Assembly (NCBI RefSeq): GCF_023022965.1 | Contig: NZ_CP095462.1 | Span: forward strand, 1,984,001 to 2,048,000 | Direction of reading: 5' to 3' | DNA length: 64,000 bases | DNA from: Ectobacillus sp. JY-23 | Lineage (GTDB): Bacteria > Bacillota > Bacilli > Bacillales > Bacillaceae_G | Shown: piece by piece, positions 21,262 through 32,066 of the stretch | Layout of the letters: every line of letters starts with the position of its first letter | How positions within the stretch are numbered: position 1 is the stretch's first letter | Program-made: the position numbers and the translations under genes | Notes under the pieces: generated by a model | The model's input: only the letters and a program-made list of their open reading frames with translations | Told to the model about the DNA's origin: nothing | The model's database searches: none

Positions 21262-21927
21262 CTATCGCTTGTCAAGGCGGGCTGTAATACGATCGCCAAT
21301 GAATTGCAAAATAAACACAATAACCAAAATCAGCACCGTGGCAACTAGGGTCACATCATTGTTCGAACGCTGAAAGCCTTCTAAATATGCTAAGTTGCCA
21401 AGTCCTCCTGCTCCTACTACACCGGCCATGGCTGTATAGCCAACAAGCGCAATTGTTGTAACGGTAATACCAGATACAAGTGCGGGCATAGATTCTGGAA
21501 TCAATACTTTAAAGATAATTGTGCTTGTGCTTGCTCCCATCGCTCTTGATGCCTCAATCACACCTTTATCAATCTCACGAAGTGCGATTTCCACCATGCG
21601 ACCATAAAATGGTGCAGATCCGATGATTAAAGCAGGGAGCGCAGCATCGGCACCCAAAATTGTGCCAATAACCACCTTAGTAAATGGCAGCAGCAAAATA
21701 ATTAAAATAATAAATGGAATGGAACGAAAAATGTTGATAAACGCACCGATAATTGTGTTTAACGGCTTGTTTTCCCAAAGATTTCCCTTGCCCGTCATAA
21801 ACAGCAGCAGACCTAGCACAAGGCCGAGAATAAAGGTTGCCACAGCCGCTATGATTGTCATATATAACGTTTCCCAAGAAGCAAGGGCCATTTCCGCCCA
21901 ATCTACATTTGGAAATAACTTATCCAT
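21262..21927 (-). CDS. metP: Methionine ABC transporter permease MetP (MetI)
   Basis: The 221-residue permease has five predicted membrane spans and the ABC-permease EAA loop as EASRAMGASTSTIIFKVLIPESMP. It starts at ATG 21927, which overlaps the metN stop by 8 bp (ATGGATAA), so translation is coupled. It forms the importer with MetN and MetQ. Confidence 0.95.
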   Translation of the reverse strand: MDKLFPNVDWAEMALASWETLYMTIIAAVATFILGLVLGLLLFMTGKGNLWENKPLNTIIGAFINIFRSIPFIILIILLLPFTKVVIGTILGADAALPALIIGSAPFYGRMVEIALREIDKGVIEASRAMGASTSTIIFKVLIPESMPALVSGITVTTIALVGYTAMAGVVGAGGLGNLAYLEGFQRSNNDVTLVATVLILVIVFILQFIGDRITARLDKR

Positions 21928-22945
21928 TTGTAATTACCTCCATATCTACACGTCTTTCCTTCATGAAGGCAATTGCCTTATCAATCTCCTCCTGCGCACC
22001 ATTCAGTTGTACAACTAAATTGCCGTAGGAGCCGTTTGACATTTGTGAGATTTTCCCTTGCAAAATGTTCACTTCTAAATTATTGTTGCGAATCATCTCA
22101 TACAAGAATGGCTGCTCGATCGACTCCCCTGTAAACTTCAGACGAACAATCCGGCCGCCAGGATGCTTCTCTGTTAGATGCTCAATTGCTTCTGTCGTAT
22201 CGGCAACATCTGTTACTTGCTTGACAAAGCGCTTGGTGATTTCTTGCTGTGGATTGCGGAACACTTCAAGAACTTCGCCCATCTCAACAATACGTCCCTG
22301 TTCCATCACTGCGACGCGACCGCAAATCTTTTGGATAACGTGCATCTCATGCGTGATTAAAACAATGGTTAGTCCTAAACGTTTATTAATGTCCAAAAGC
22401 AAATCCAGAATTTGATCTGTTGTTTCCGGATCTAGTGCCGAAGTTGCTTCATCGCAAAGCAATACTTTTGGGTTATTGGCAAGAGCGCGTGCAATTCCCA
22501 CTCGTTGCTTTTGTCCGCCGCTCAATTGTGACGGATAGGCATTCTCTCTACCTTCTAGACCAACAAGACGAATAAGTTCATCAACACGCTTTTGACGCTC
22601 CTCTTTAGCAACACCTGCAATTTCTAATGGAAATGCAATGTTTTCACGAACGGTGCGAGACCATAATAGGTTAAAGTGCTGAAAAATCATTCCAATTTCC
22701 TGACGCGCCTCGCGCAACTCTTTTCCTGTAATTGCAGAAATCACACGATTGCCAATTGAAATGCGTCCTGCTGTTGGCTTCTCAAGCTGATTCAGCATAC
22801 GAATTAAGGAACTCTTACCGGCACCACTGTACCCAATAATTCCGAAGATTTCACCGCTTTTAATCGTAAAACTCGCATCCTGCACAGCTGTTACATTGCC
22901 ATGCTTGGCACGATATATTTTTTGTACCTGTTCAAGTACGATCAT
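21920..22945 (-). CDS. metN: Methionine ABC transporter ATP-binding protein MetN
   Basis: The 341-residue ATPase has Walker A GYSGAGKSSLIR, signature LSGGQKQRVGIARAL, Walker B VLLCDEATSALDP and H-loop ITHEM, followed by the C-terminal NIL/ACT-like domain (residues about 260-340, GRIVRLKFTGESIEQPF) that senses methionine in the family. It is the first gene of the operon. Confidence 0.96.
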   Translation of the reverse strand: MIVLEQVQKIYRAKHGNVTAVQDASFTIKSGEIFGIIGYSGAGKSSLIRMLNQLEKPTAGRISIGNRVISAITGKELREARQEIGMIFQHFNLLWSRTVRENIAFPLEIAGVAKEERQKRVDELIRLVGLEGRENAYPSQLSGGQKQRVGIARALANNPKVLLCDEATSALDPETTDQILDLLLDINKRLGLTIVLITHEMHVIQKICGRVAVMEQGRIVEMGEVLEVFRNPQQEITKRFVKQVTDVADTTEAIEHLTEKHPGGRIVRLKFTGESIEQPFLYEMIRNNNLEVNILQGKISQMSNGSYGNLVVQLNGAQEEIDKAIAFMKERRVDMEVITNG

Positions 22946-23027
22946 GTCTTCACCCCATTTTCTTTATACGTCTATAATCTGCCCCGAAACGTCCTGCTTA
23001 CAGCTGGCTTTTGGTGACCTGTTTACA

Positions 23028-23199
23028 TGAAAAAAACCTTTCCGCGCGTGAGCAGAAAGGTTTTGAGCATTCGTCAATAAGCCTTTCTCTCATCTCTCAA
23101 AGCATACGCTTTGCAGGAATTGGCACCATTTCAACACGATTGTTGACGGTTGCCGGGCTTCACAGGGCTCAGTCCCTCCACCTCTCTTGATAAGAGAAA
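23028..23199 (-). promoter_or_regulatory. SAM-I (S-box) riboswitch with terminator, controlling metNPQ
   Basis: On the minus strand the aptamer runs from about 23199 to 23084: P1 TTTCTCTTATC pairs with GATGAGAGAAA, with the S-box core GAGAGGTGGAGGGACTG, AGCCCGGCAACC and GGTGCCAATTCC. The expression-platform hairpin AACCTTTC/GAAAGGTT followed by T7 lies at 23064-23028. High SAM should cause termination. Confidence 0.95.
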
Positions 23200-23258
23200 T
23201 CGGACATAGTCATCCGATTTATTGTATGAAAATAATATTGTTTCATAACATGTTTTGA

Positions 23259-23287
23259 ATTCTATCAATGTCTGATTATATTGTCAA
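23259..23287 (-). promoter_or_regulatory. SigA promoter of the metNPQ leader
   Basis: Minus strand TTGACA (23287-23282), 17-nt spacer, TAGAAT (23264-23259), upstream of the riboswitch aptamer. Confidence 0.8.
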
Positions 23288-23348
23288 TAGGAAAATAGTT
23301 ATTTTTTCTGATTTTTTTATTTTTACTAATTATTAGCAATATATATAG

Positions 23349-23376
23349 AAAAATCCGGCGCTACGGCCGGATTTTA
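23349..23376 (-). terminator. Terminator of yusD
   Basis: AAAATCCGGC and GGCCGGATTTT form a stem around GCTAC at the end of yusD. Confidence 0.78.
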
Positions 23377-23709
23377 TGCTGCGGGACGATACAGATAAAA
23401 GAGTGATTCAAGCAGTAATAATGTACGATATGCCCCTTGATACCTTGCTCCTTTCATTCTTACGAGCATCTGCAGACGCATACCCGTTGTAAGCGATCGT
23501 AAATCATCTTCATGTACAAATTGGAGACAATCTCTCACATCGGATGCTTCTGAAATATGCAGCCCTGTCTTAGAAATATGCAACGTACAAGCTTCGTTTC
23601 CCATATCAACACGCACCTTAATTTCCTGAATCGGTAACAAAGGTCCTACATAATCCTGTGCATTGACATATTCAATAAATGACAACAATCGCTCCTTCAC
23701 TCGAATCAC
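23374..23709 (-). CDS. yusD: SCP2-like small protein (YusD-type)
   Basis: The 111-residue protein consists of a helix, VRVDMGNEACTLHISKTGLHISEAS, then VHEDDLRSLTTGMRLQMLVRMKGARYQGAYRTLLLLESLFYL. This pattern (a 'GxxxLxxL..G..MxxR.KG...GxYRxLLxLE' end) resembles SCP2-type domains and YusD, which follows metN in B. subtilis. Assignment rests mainly on position and the C-terminal pattern; function is unknown. ATG 23709. Confidence 0.65.
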   Translation of the reverse strand: MIRVKERLLSFIEYVNAQDYVGPLLPIQEIKVRVDMGNEACTLHISKTGLHISEASDVRDCLQFVHEDDLRSLTTGMRLQMLVRMKGARYQGAYRTLLLLESLFYLYRPAA

Positions 23710-23811
23710 TCCCGCACGATTTTTTAATACTTATTCCCTATTCGTGCAGCTTGTTCCTTGTCTAACCACTCGACAAATTCCCTTGTATTTCCCAAGAAAT
23801 ATGTCGAGCTG

Positions 23812-24120
23812 TCATTTTAGCTCATGATATAAATAATCCACTGAGCGAAACGCATAAATTTGCTTGTACACTTTTCCTTCATGTAGCACCAATAAGCAAG
23901 GTACGCTTTCGATTTCGTATGTACGCGCCAAAACTGGCGCATAATTGAGATCTACCATGCCAATTTCTAAACTAGGCAAAGCCGCTTCCACAACCGTCAG
24001 CATTTTTTTCGCAAGCTGACATGTTCCGCAAAGCGGCGTATGCGCATATAACACTGTCTTACTCGGCTCGTTTGCCCGTTTCATTGCTTCTTGTTCCGTC
24101 CACTCTATCATGCTATCCAT
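23812..24120 (-). CDS. yusE: Thioredoxin-like protein (YusE)
   Basis: The 102-residue thioredoxin-fold protein has the active-site pair C31-G-T-C34 (HTPLCGTCQLAKK) and the cis-Pro loop ESVPCLLVLHEGK. There is no signal peptide, so it is cytosolic. It lies 2 bp after yusF in the same direction and is presumably co-transcribed. The exact redox partner is unknown. Confidence 0.88.
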   Translation of the reverse strand: MDSMIEWTEQEAMKRANEPSKTVLYAHTPLCGTCQLAKKMLTVVEAALPSLEIGMVDLNYAPVLARTYEIESVPCLLVLHEGKVYKQIYAFRSVDYLYHELK

Positions 24121-24122
24121 CC

Positions 24123-24464
24123 TTACAAATACTCGGTGTAAATATCAATGTCCGCTCCTAACAGAACACTGGCAAGATGCTGCACAGGCGCTGTCGCCAC
24201 CTCACGATACGAGCGGTCAATATACAGATGCTCCGCATGTGGAAATTCACGTTTAAATTGCTTGCGAAGCTTTTCCCCGGCTTCATCGGCATCGACAAGG
24301 ACGTACACTTCTTTATCAAAAAACTGTTCAATCATATCATCTAGCTTAGACAAACTGATGGTGCCGTTGGTGCACACAATTTCTACAGGCTCTTTAATAA
24401 GTGTCGCAATCTTTTTCTTATCTGATTTCCCTTCCACAATTATCACTTTTTCCACTTCTATCAC
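24123..24464 (-). CDS. yusF: Toprim-domain protein (YusF)
   Basis: The 113-residue stand-alone Toprim domain has the catalytic Glu in VIIVEGKSDKKK, DxD in VLVDADEAGEKLR, and the RNase-M5-like end HLYIDRSYREVATAP. Such proteins resemble RNase M5 but are shorter; the substrate is unknown. Start GTG 24464 sits behind CAGGTGATG. It is transcribed into yusE. Confidence 0.88.
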   Translation of the reverse strand: MIEVEKVIIVEGKSDKKKIATLIKEPVEIVCTNGTISLSKLDDMIEQFFDKEVYVLVDADEAGEKLRKQFKREFPHAEHLYIDRSYREVATAPVQHLASVLLGADIDIYTEYL

Positions 24465-24641
24465 TCGGCATCACCTGACTCATTTGGACTATGATACAAC
24501 TTTAGTATATAGTATATTCTGTACTTTCGTCTTGTTTCCTGTCTGTTGTGGAATGCGACACTTTTCTGTAGCTTTCCCGCTTTCATATAAAAACAAATAT
24601 CCACTTTTTGTGCGAAAAATAGGCATTCTTTATGCAAGTTG

Positions 24642-24786
24642 TGCTTATTCCGGTCAGTTTCATGCTTATTCCGGTCAGTTTCATGCTTATTCCGGTCAGT
24701 TTCATGCTTATTCCGGTCAGTTTCATGCTTATTCCGGTCAGTTTCATGCTTATTCCGGTCAGTTTCATGCTTATTCCGGTCAGTTT
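24642..24786. repeat. 21-bp direct repeat, seven tandem copies
   Basis: The unit TGCTTATTCCGGTCAGTTT plus CA recurs every 21 bp without change: six complete units and a final copy lacking the last two bases. It fills much of the gap between yusF and the gcvH terminator. Open frames across it (MKLTGIS repeated) have no ribosome site and are not regarded as genes. Confidence 0.95.
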
Positions 24787-24820
24787 AAAAAGGCCCTTAC
24801 CGCGATGCGGTAGGGCCTGT
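24785..24820 (-). terminator. Terminator of gcvH
   Basis: Minus strand AGGCCCTACCGC-ATC-GCGGTAAGGGCCT followed by TTTTAAA. Confidence 0.85.
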
Positions 24821-24825
24821 AGGCG

Positions 24826-25209
24826 TTAGCCTTGGTTTGTCATTTCTTCGTATTGCTCTGCATTCATCAAGCTTTCTACTTCACTCATGTCGGATACTTC
24901 TAGCACGATCATCCAAGCGTCTCCATACGGTGATTCATTTACAAGCTCAGGACTATCTCCAAGCGCATCGTTTACCTGTACTACTTTGCCGCTTACAGGT
25001 GCATACAGCTCAGATACCGTTTTAACTGATTCAACGCTGCCGAACGGCTCGTTTACTTTTACTTCCGCCCCAACTTCTGGAAGCTCTACGAATACAATAT
25101 CGCCAAGCTCGTGTTGTGCAAAATCAGTAATACCAACAATTACCTTACCGTCTTCAACTTTAACCCACTCGTGTTCTTCTGAATAGCGTAATTCTTTAGG
25201 AATGCTCAT
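24826..25209 (-). CDS. gcvH: Glycine cleavage system H protein
   Basis: The 127-residue lipoyl carrier has lipoylated K63 in [15 protein letters not shown] and the family start [26 protein letters not shown]. It shuttles the aminomethyl group in glycine cleavage and in B. subtilis also relays lipoate to other enzymes. ATG 25209 follows GGAGGGG; the longer upstream frame overlaps yusI and is rejected. The other gcv genes are not here. Confidence 0.96.
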   Translation of the reverse strand: MSIPKELRYSEEHEWVKVEDGKVIVGITDFAQHELGDIVFVELPEVGAEVKVNEPFGSVESVKTVSELYAPVSGKVVQVNDALGDSPELVNESPYGDAWMIVLEVSDMSEVESLMNAEQYEEMTNQG

Positions 25210-25267
25210 GTAAGTCCCCTCCATGTGAGTGTTATTATTATGTAAATACCAAATCGGTATTTCTCCC

Positions 25268-25624
25268 TTATAACCACATTTTCTCGAATTGCTCTTCGTT
25301 AAAGCCAACAGTTACTTTTTCACCATTAGACACAATCGGTCGCTTAATTAGCATACCGTCAGAAGCCAAAAGAGCGAGCATCTCATCTTCGCTCATATCC
25401 TTTAAACGGTCCTTTAGTCCAAGCTCGCGATATTTCATACCGCTTGTATTGAAAAACTTCTTCAGCTCTAAGCCGCTTGTTGCGTACAGCATCGCAAGTG
25501 TTTCTTTCGTTGGTGGATTCTCTACCAGATGAATTACTTCATACGCAACACCCTTTTCATCCAACCATTTCTTTGCTTTTTGACATGTTCCGCATTTGGG
25601 ATATGTATAAAATGTTACTGTCAT
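25268..25624 (-). CDS. yusI: ArsC/Spx-family protein (YusI)
   Basis: The 118-residue ArsC/Spx-like thioredoxin-fold protein contains [19 protein letters not shown] (C11, C14), the middle [20 protein letters not shown] and the typical [11 protein letters not shown] end. Unlike Spx itself, it lacks an evident RNA polymerase contact Gly52 context, so it is more likely reductase-like. ATG 25624 gives the family length; a second possible start four codons upstream (25636) cannot be excluded. Confidence 0.85.
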   Translation of the reverse strand: MTVTFYTYPKCGTCQKAKKWLDEKGVAYEVIHLVENPPTKETLAMLYATSGLELKKFFNTSGMKYRELGLKDRLKDMSEDEMLALLASDGMLIKRPIVSNGEKVTVGFNEEQFEKMWL

Positions 25625-25636
25625 CTCTTCACCCAT

Positions 25637-27631
<1,995 letters not shown>

Positions 27632-27634
27632 CAC

Positions 27635-27664
27635 AAAAACAGGCCGAAACCGGCCTGTTTTTAT
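27635..27664. terminator. Terminator between npr and celC
   Basis: AAAACAGGCCG/CGGCCTGTTTT with loop AAA is flanked by T and A runs; both convergent genes end here. Confidence 0.88.
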
Positions 27665-27981
27665 TTCTCCATTTTCTCATGCAAATAAATAATCTCTTCT
27701 GTCAGCTCTTTCACGGTAATGGCATTCATGAGATGATCTTGTGCGTGAATCAATAGCACAGAAAGCTCTGTTTTTTCTCCCCTCGCCTCAGCTTGAATCA
27801 AAGAAGTTTGTGCATGATGCGCTTCTTTGAGCTCTCTTTTCGCTTCTTCAAGCTTGGTACGCGCCTCTGTAAATGCACCCTGGCGTGCCAATTGCATTGC
27901 TTCCATCGCATAGCTTCTCGCATTGCCGCTATACAGAATAAGTTGAAATGCGGCTTGCTGCGTTGTATTAAGTTCTGTCAC
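27661..27981 (-). CDS. celC: PTS lactose/cellobiose-type IIA component
   Basis: The 106-residue helical IIA protein has the phospho-accepting His in LLIHAQDHLMNA (H79) and the three-helix pattern GNARSYAMEAMQLARQG. GTG 27981 is chosen because GGAGG lies 8 nt upstream; the TTG two codons earlier is too close to it. It is the last gene of the GH4-IIB-IIC-IIA operon and passes phosphate to IIB. Confidence 0.9.
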   Translation of the reverse strand: MTELNTTQQAAFQLILYSGNARSYAMEAMQLARQGAFTEARTKLEEAKRELKEAHHAQTSLIQAEARGEKTELSVLLIHAQDHLMNAITVKELTEEIIYLHEKMEK

Positions 27982-27993
27982 CTGCAAATCCTC

Positions 27994-29340
27994 CTATGCT
28001 GTAAAGTTTGTACCGTTCACTTGCGTTTCTTGTACTTTTTTTGCGTCAAGGCGCTCTTGCATCATAACGAACGGTAAGTAAATGACAACAGAAATTACTA
28101 AATTGATAGCAGCCATTACCGCTCCCGACACATGTCCTCCTGTTGCTAAGTAACCACCTAGAATAGGAGGTGTTACCCAAGGAATGTTTGTTACGACTGG
28201 ATGCACAAGACCCCAGTCAATTGCCAAATAAGATGTAACCGTCAATACCATAGGTGTCGCTACAAATGGAATGAGCCAGATAGGGTTTAATACAATTGGT
28301 AGACCGAAAATCACGGGTTCATTGATTTGGAACAAACCAGGAGGCGTTCCAAGTGCTACGATTTGCCTGCGTTTTTTAGATGCGATAAACAAAGCGATCA
28401 ATAAACCAATTGTCGCTCCTGATCCACCAAGGAATACAAATGCATCAAAGTAAGGGCCTGCCATGATAGCATATTTATCAAGATCCTTCACACCTTGAGC
28501 TGCTAAATCAATATTTTTATTACCTAGCTGCGTAAATAATGGTGTGGTAATGCCGCCTAGGATATTGGTTCCGTGTAAACCAAGCATCCAGAAGCCATGA
28601 ATCAAAAAGGCAAGCAACAACGCAAATGGCAGTGAATCAGCTGCATTCGTCAGCGGTGCAACCAATACTTTGTTCAACCAGTCGTTTACGTATTGTCCGT
28701 TTGTTGCGATACGGAATAGTACACCGAACAGACCAAATAGGAAAATCGTCATCATCCCTGGTAACAGCTTAGCGAATGCCCGTGATACTGCTGGAGGAAC
28801 ACCGTCCGGTAATTTAATCACTAAATATTTCACTTTTGCTAGTCGTACAAAAATCTCTGTTGCGATGATAGCAACTATAATACCTGTAAATAAAGCTGTT
28901 GAGTTTAAGTATGACCATTGTACCAAGCCCCAAGCGTCACCAGAAACTGGCTTCTCATCAATTGTTAATGTGACTTTCGCGATTTGCGGCACAAGAACAA
29001 AATAAGTAGCAAGCGAAATGAGCATGGCTTCAAAGCCATCATCACCGTAAGAACGCGCCAGTTTATAAGAAATTCCGATAACTGCAAACACTGTCATAAA
29101 CGCGAATGTGCCCCACCAAATATCGCCGCCGAGCGTTTTCCAGTTTTCACCGAAAACAGTTAACATCAACTTATCATAACCAGGTATTGCGCCGCCTAAG
29201 TTGTTGAACAATACGGCAAAGGAACCAATCATCGTAATGGCAATCATCCCAATTAGTGCATCACGAATTGCTAACAAATGACGGTTGTTGCCCAGTTTTA
29301 CAGCTGCCGGCATAATATATTTTTCAATAAATCCCATCAT
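27994..29340 (-). CDS. celB: PTS cellobiose/diacetylchitobiose-type IIC permease
   Basis: The 448-residue membrane permease of the lactose/cellobiose family has about ten hydrophobic spans and the family segments HGFWMLGLHGTNILGG and GLFQINEPVIFGLPIVLNP (the NEP substrate/phosphoryl region). Start ATG 29340 is followed by a second ATG; AGGGGGAAAGGGA precedes it. Sugar specificity cannot be read from sequence alone; the neighbouring ChbG-like gene favours a chitobiose-type sugar. Confidence 0.92.
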   Translation of the reverse strand: MMGFIEKYIMPAAVKLGNNRHLLAIRDALIGMIAITMIGSFAVLFNNLGGAIPGYDKLMLTVFGENWKTLGGDIWWGTFAFMTVFAVIGISYKLARSYGDDGFEAMLISLATYFVLVPQIAKVTLTIDEKPVSGDAWGLVQWSYLNSTALFTGIIVAIIATEIFVRLAKVKYLVIKLPDGVPPAVSRAFAKLLPGMMTIFLFGLFGVLFRIATNGQYVNDWLNKVLVAPLTNAADSLPFALLLAFLIHGFWMLGLHGTNILGGITTPLFTQLGNKNIDLAAQGVKDLDKYAIMAGPYFDAFVFLGGSGATIGLLIALFIASKKRRQIVALGTPPGLFQINEPVIFGLPIVLNPIWLIPFVATPMVLTVTSYLAIDWGLVHPVVTNIPWVTPPILGGYLATGGHVSGAVMAAINLVISVVIYLPFVMMQERLDAKKVQETQVNGTNFTA

Positions 29341-29382
29341 TCCCTTTCCCCCTCTTCTGTTTTGCGTGCTCTCCCATTCCTC

Positions 29383-29688
29383 TTATGAATTGCACAATGC
29401 TACAGCAGCCTCCAATACAGCTTCACCATTCATTAAGCCGTAATGCATCGTGTTGATAACATCAACCGCTACCCCTTTTTCTGCGCCGAGTTTTTGCATA
29501 GCTCCTAGCAAGTAGCGTACTTGTGGACCTAACAAAAGAACGTCAGCCTCTTCTATATGTTCTCTAGCTGCATCACCTGAAACAGCCCAAATTTTCGCTG
29601 CAATCCCTTTATTACGAGCAGCCTCCTCCATCTTCGTAACAAGCAAGCTCGTTGACATACCTGCAGAACACACCAACAAAATATTCAC
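29383..29688 (-). CDS. celA: PTS lactose/cellobiose-type IIB component
   Basis: The 101-residue IIB protein has the phosphorylated C7 in the P-loop-like [16 protein letters not shown] and the later [12 protein letters not shown]. It receives phosphate from IIA and phosphorylates the incoming sugar. It lies 42 bp upstream of the IIC gene and 26 bp after the glycosidase. Confidence 0.93.
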   Translation of the reverse strand: MNILLVCSAGMSTSLLVTKMEEAARNKGIAAKIWAVSGDAAREHIEEADVLLLGPQVRYLLGAMQKLGAEKGVAVDVINTMHYGLMNGEAVLEAAVALCNS

Positions 29689-29714
29689 GAATTTTCCTCC
29701 CTACTTATCTAGCA

Positions 29715-31049
29715 TTATCTGTTTTGTACATAGGCGCGACTATGCTGAAATTGCGGTAAATACTCCTTATGCGCCTCCAGCAATTCATCCAGCATTAATT
29801 TGGCTTTTTTATCACTTGTCACCAATGGATTCATTACCATTGCTTTGTAGGCCTTTAAGTAATCTCCTGTAACAGCCGCTTCAATCACAAGTTCTTCAAA
29901 CGCTTTCATGTTTTGAATCATACCTCGAACCGAGAGCGGCAACCTTCCGACCGCGATGGGCTTAGGACCATGTTTAGTTATAATTGCATTTACTTCCACC
30001 ACCGCATCTGCAGGTAAATCCGCAATCGCTCCGTTATTTTGCACATTGACCGTTTGCACATCACCTGTATTGTTATAAATGCTGTTCATGAGATTACATG
30101 CTGCGTCGCTATAATATGCACCCCCTCTCTGTTCTAGCTCCTTCGGCTTCTCTTGCAGTTCTACAGCTTTGTATTTATGAAAAAGCTCTTTTTCTACTTT
30201 CTGCACAACCTCTGCCCGCGTCCCATTTTCACGGAAGGCTCTTATATCTTTCTCTAGCACCTCGTCTCTTTGGAAATAATATTGGTGATATGGATTTGGC
30301 AACATCTCAAGAGACTCTATAAATTCCTTGGTCCAGCCAAGCGAAACGATATTGGCCGGTGAATAATCCATTTCCTTCGCCAGCAATTTGTTGAGTACCT
30401 CCTTGGTTCGGTCCTCGCCTCGAACAAATACACGCTTGCCGAACACAAAGTGGTTCAGACCAATGAATTCAATTTCCACATCACGTGCATCGCAGCTTAA
30501 AATTTCCGCTACCCCGGTTCTCATGTTGAATGGAATGTTACATACACCAATGACACGCTTGTGTTTACTATGCTTTAACAAGGCTTCTGTCACGATTCCC
30601 GCTGGATTAGTAAAGTTAATCAACCATGCATTCGGACAAACGTCTTGTATATCCGCACAAATATCCAAAAGTACAGGAATTGTACGAAGCGCTTTAAACA
30701 CGCCACCAGGACCATTGGTTTCTTGCCCGATTACACCGTGACTAAGCGGAATGCGTTCATCCTTTTCCCGTGCGGCAAGACCACCAACGCGGATTTGCGT
30801 AGAAACAAAATCCGCATCTAGAAGTGCTTCTCTTCGATCTAGTGTCCACGATAAACGAATAGGAACGCCGGCTTTATGGATCATACGTTGTGCCAATGCA
30901 GCTACAATTTCCAACTTTTCTTGTCCTGCCGGGATATCAACAAGTACTAAGTCCGTAACCGGAAAGGTGCGATGACGCTGAATGAAGCCCTCGACAATTT
31001 CCGGTGTGTAGCTTGAGCCGCCTCCAATGATGACTACTTTGAGCTTCAT
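29715..31049 (-). CDS. 6-phospho-beta-glucosidase/chitobiase, GH4 family
   Basis: The 444-residue NAD+- and Mn2+-dependent GH4 glycosidase hydrolyses PTS-imported phosphorylated disaccharides. The N-terminal NAD motif is VVIIGGGSSYTPEIVEG; NFTNPAGIVTEAL, GVCNIPFNMR (metal Cys) and GLNHFVFGKRV follow, as in LicH/CelF/ChbF. ATG 31049 follows AAAGGGG; the longer frame upstream lacks a better site. It is the first gene of the operon; a cre-like site lies 20 bp upstream of the start. Confidence 0.92.
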   Translation of the reverse strand: MKLKVVIIGGGSSYTPEIVEGFIQRHRTFPVTDLVLVDIPAGQEKLEIVAALAQRMIHKAGVPIRLSWTLDRREALLDADFVSTQIRVGGLAAREKDERIPLSHGVIGQETNGPGGVFKALRTIPVLLDICADIQDVCPNAWLINFTNPAGIVTEALLKHSKHKRVIGVCNIPFNMRTGVAEILSCDARDVEIEFIGLNHFVFGKRVFVRGEDRTKEVLNKLLAKEMDYSPANIVSLGWTKEFIESLEMLPNPYHQYYFQRDEVLEKDIRAFRENGTRAEVVQKVEKELFHKYKAVELQEKPKELEQRGGAYYSDAACNLMNSIYNNTGDVQTVNVQNNGAIADLPADAVVEVNAIITKHGPKPIAVGRLPLSVRGMIQNMKAFEELVIEAAVTGDYLKAYKAMVMNPLVTSDKKAKLMLDELLEAHKEYLPQFQHSRAYVQNR

Positions 31050-31068
31050 ACCAAGACCCCTTTCTTTT

Positions 31069-31082
31069 TGTAAGCGATTACT
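31069..31082. promoter_or_regulatory. cre-like site (CcpA) in front of the PTS/GH4 operon
   Basis: TGTAAGCGATTACT matches the consensus TGWAARCGYTWNCW at all but one position. Its place between promoter region and start codon suggests roadblock carbon catabolite repression. Confidence 0.65.
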
Positions 31083-31123
31083 TAAACAAAATGTATCATA
31101 CAAATTTTTGTTTGTCTATATAT

Positions 31124-31139
31124 ATTTGTAATAACAATT
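31124..31139. promoter_or_regulatory. Operator-like palindrome 1, ATTTGT-N4-ACAATT
   Basis: ATTTGTAATAACAATT is an inverted repeat with one mismatch. It shares its core GT-N4-AC with palindrome 2, 43 bp away, in the divergent GH4/GntR intergenic region. Confidence 0.45.
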
Positions 31140-31166
31140 AATTCGTATTGACTTTCTTTTATTCTT

Positions 31167-31184
31167 AATTTGTTGTTACAAATT
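31167..31184. promoter_or_regulatory. Operator-like palindrome 2, AATTTGT-N4-ACAAATT
   Basis: This perfect 7-bp inverted repeat around TGTT lies upstream of the gntR-type gene. It is a likely binding site for the GntR/UTRA protein encoded next to it. Confidence 0.5.
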
Positions 31185-31326
31185 TCAATTTGTTTGTGGT
31201 AAAATGAAGAATGATGATACAATGTAACAATATGGAAGAAAATGAGATGTAGTCGCTGTAACACGGTACTTCATTTCAAACGTAAAGGTGATTCAGGAAA
31301 GGGTTGGATTAAAGGAGATGATTCAT

Positions 31327-32052
31327 TTGAAGGATATAGAGGAAGGCAAAGCGTTGCATTCAAAAGTAAAGGACGCAATCATTCACCTAATTAAAAAAGG
31401 AGAATACGCACCTCATACACAATTACCAACAGAAGCGGAATTTTGTGATACATTCAATGTTAGCAGAACAACTGTCCGTACCGCCTTGCAGCAGCTGACG
31501 GTAGAGGGGTACGTATACCGTGTGCAGGGACGTGGTACATTTGTATCTGAGAATAAAATTAAACAAACATTAACCGCCACATCCGGCGATTTTAACCAAC
31601 AAGTCTCCCTGCAGGGGCGCAGTCCATCCATTCACGTTCTTAGTTTAGAAGTAATACCGGCAGATTCTGTTCTTGAAAAGCACCTTTATATAAAGGAAGG
31701 TGATCCTGTTAACAAGCTTGAGCGCGTTCGTTACGCCGATGGCACCCCTTTACAATATGAAATTGCCTATTTGCCTTGGCATAAAACGCCGGGTCTAAAT
31801 CAAGCAGAATGCGAAAAATCATTATATAAATTGCTTGATACACAGTTTGGCTTAAAAATAAAGCGTACCGTGGAACATATGGAACTCTTCATGGCGGACG
31901 AGGATATCGCTGAAAAACTTGATATACCGGTCGATGCACCTTGTTTTTACATTGAGACCTTTGCTTATTTGGAGGATGAATCTATTATTGAATACTCTAA
32001 AACGTTTTTTAGAGGAGACAAAGCGAATTTCGTAATTGAACGAACATACTAG
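31327..32052 (+). CDS. GntR family (HutC/UTRA) transcriptional regulator
   Basis: The 241-residue regulator has an N-terminal winged helix (QLPTEAEFCDTFNVSRTTVRTALQQLTVEGYVYRVQGRGTFV) and a C-terminal UTRA effector domain (LERVRYADGTPLQYEIAYLP, YIETFAYLEDESIIEYSKTFFRGDK). TTG 31327 is preferred, with AAAGGAG 9 nt upstream; the ATG at 31318 touches that site. It probably represses the divergent PTS/GH4 operon and binds a sugar phosphate. It is co-transcribed with chbG. Confidence 0.88.
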   Translation: MKDIEEGKALHSKVKDAIIHLIKKGEYAPHTQLPTEAEFCDTFNVSRTTVRTALQQLTVEGYVYRVQGRGTFVSENKIKQTLTATSGDFNQQVSLQGRSPSIHVLSLEVIPADSVLEKHLYIKEGDPVNKLERVRYADGTPLQYEIAYLPWHKTPGLNQAECEKSLYKLLDTQFGLKIKRTVEHMELFMADEDIAEKLDIPVDAPCFYIETFAYLEDESIIEYSKTFFRGDKANFVIERTY

Positions 32053-32066
32053 GGGGAGGAAACACA

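Noticed and set aside
24642-24786. CRISPR array
   Set aside because: The repeats are directly adjacent without spacers and no cas genes are present.
24583-24829. Open frames reading MKLTGIS or MLIPVSF repeats
   Set aside because: They are translations of the 21-bp tandem repeat with no ribosome site; openness comes from the repeat itself.
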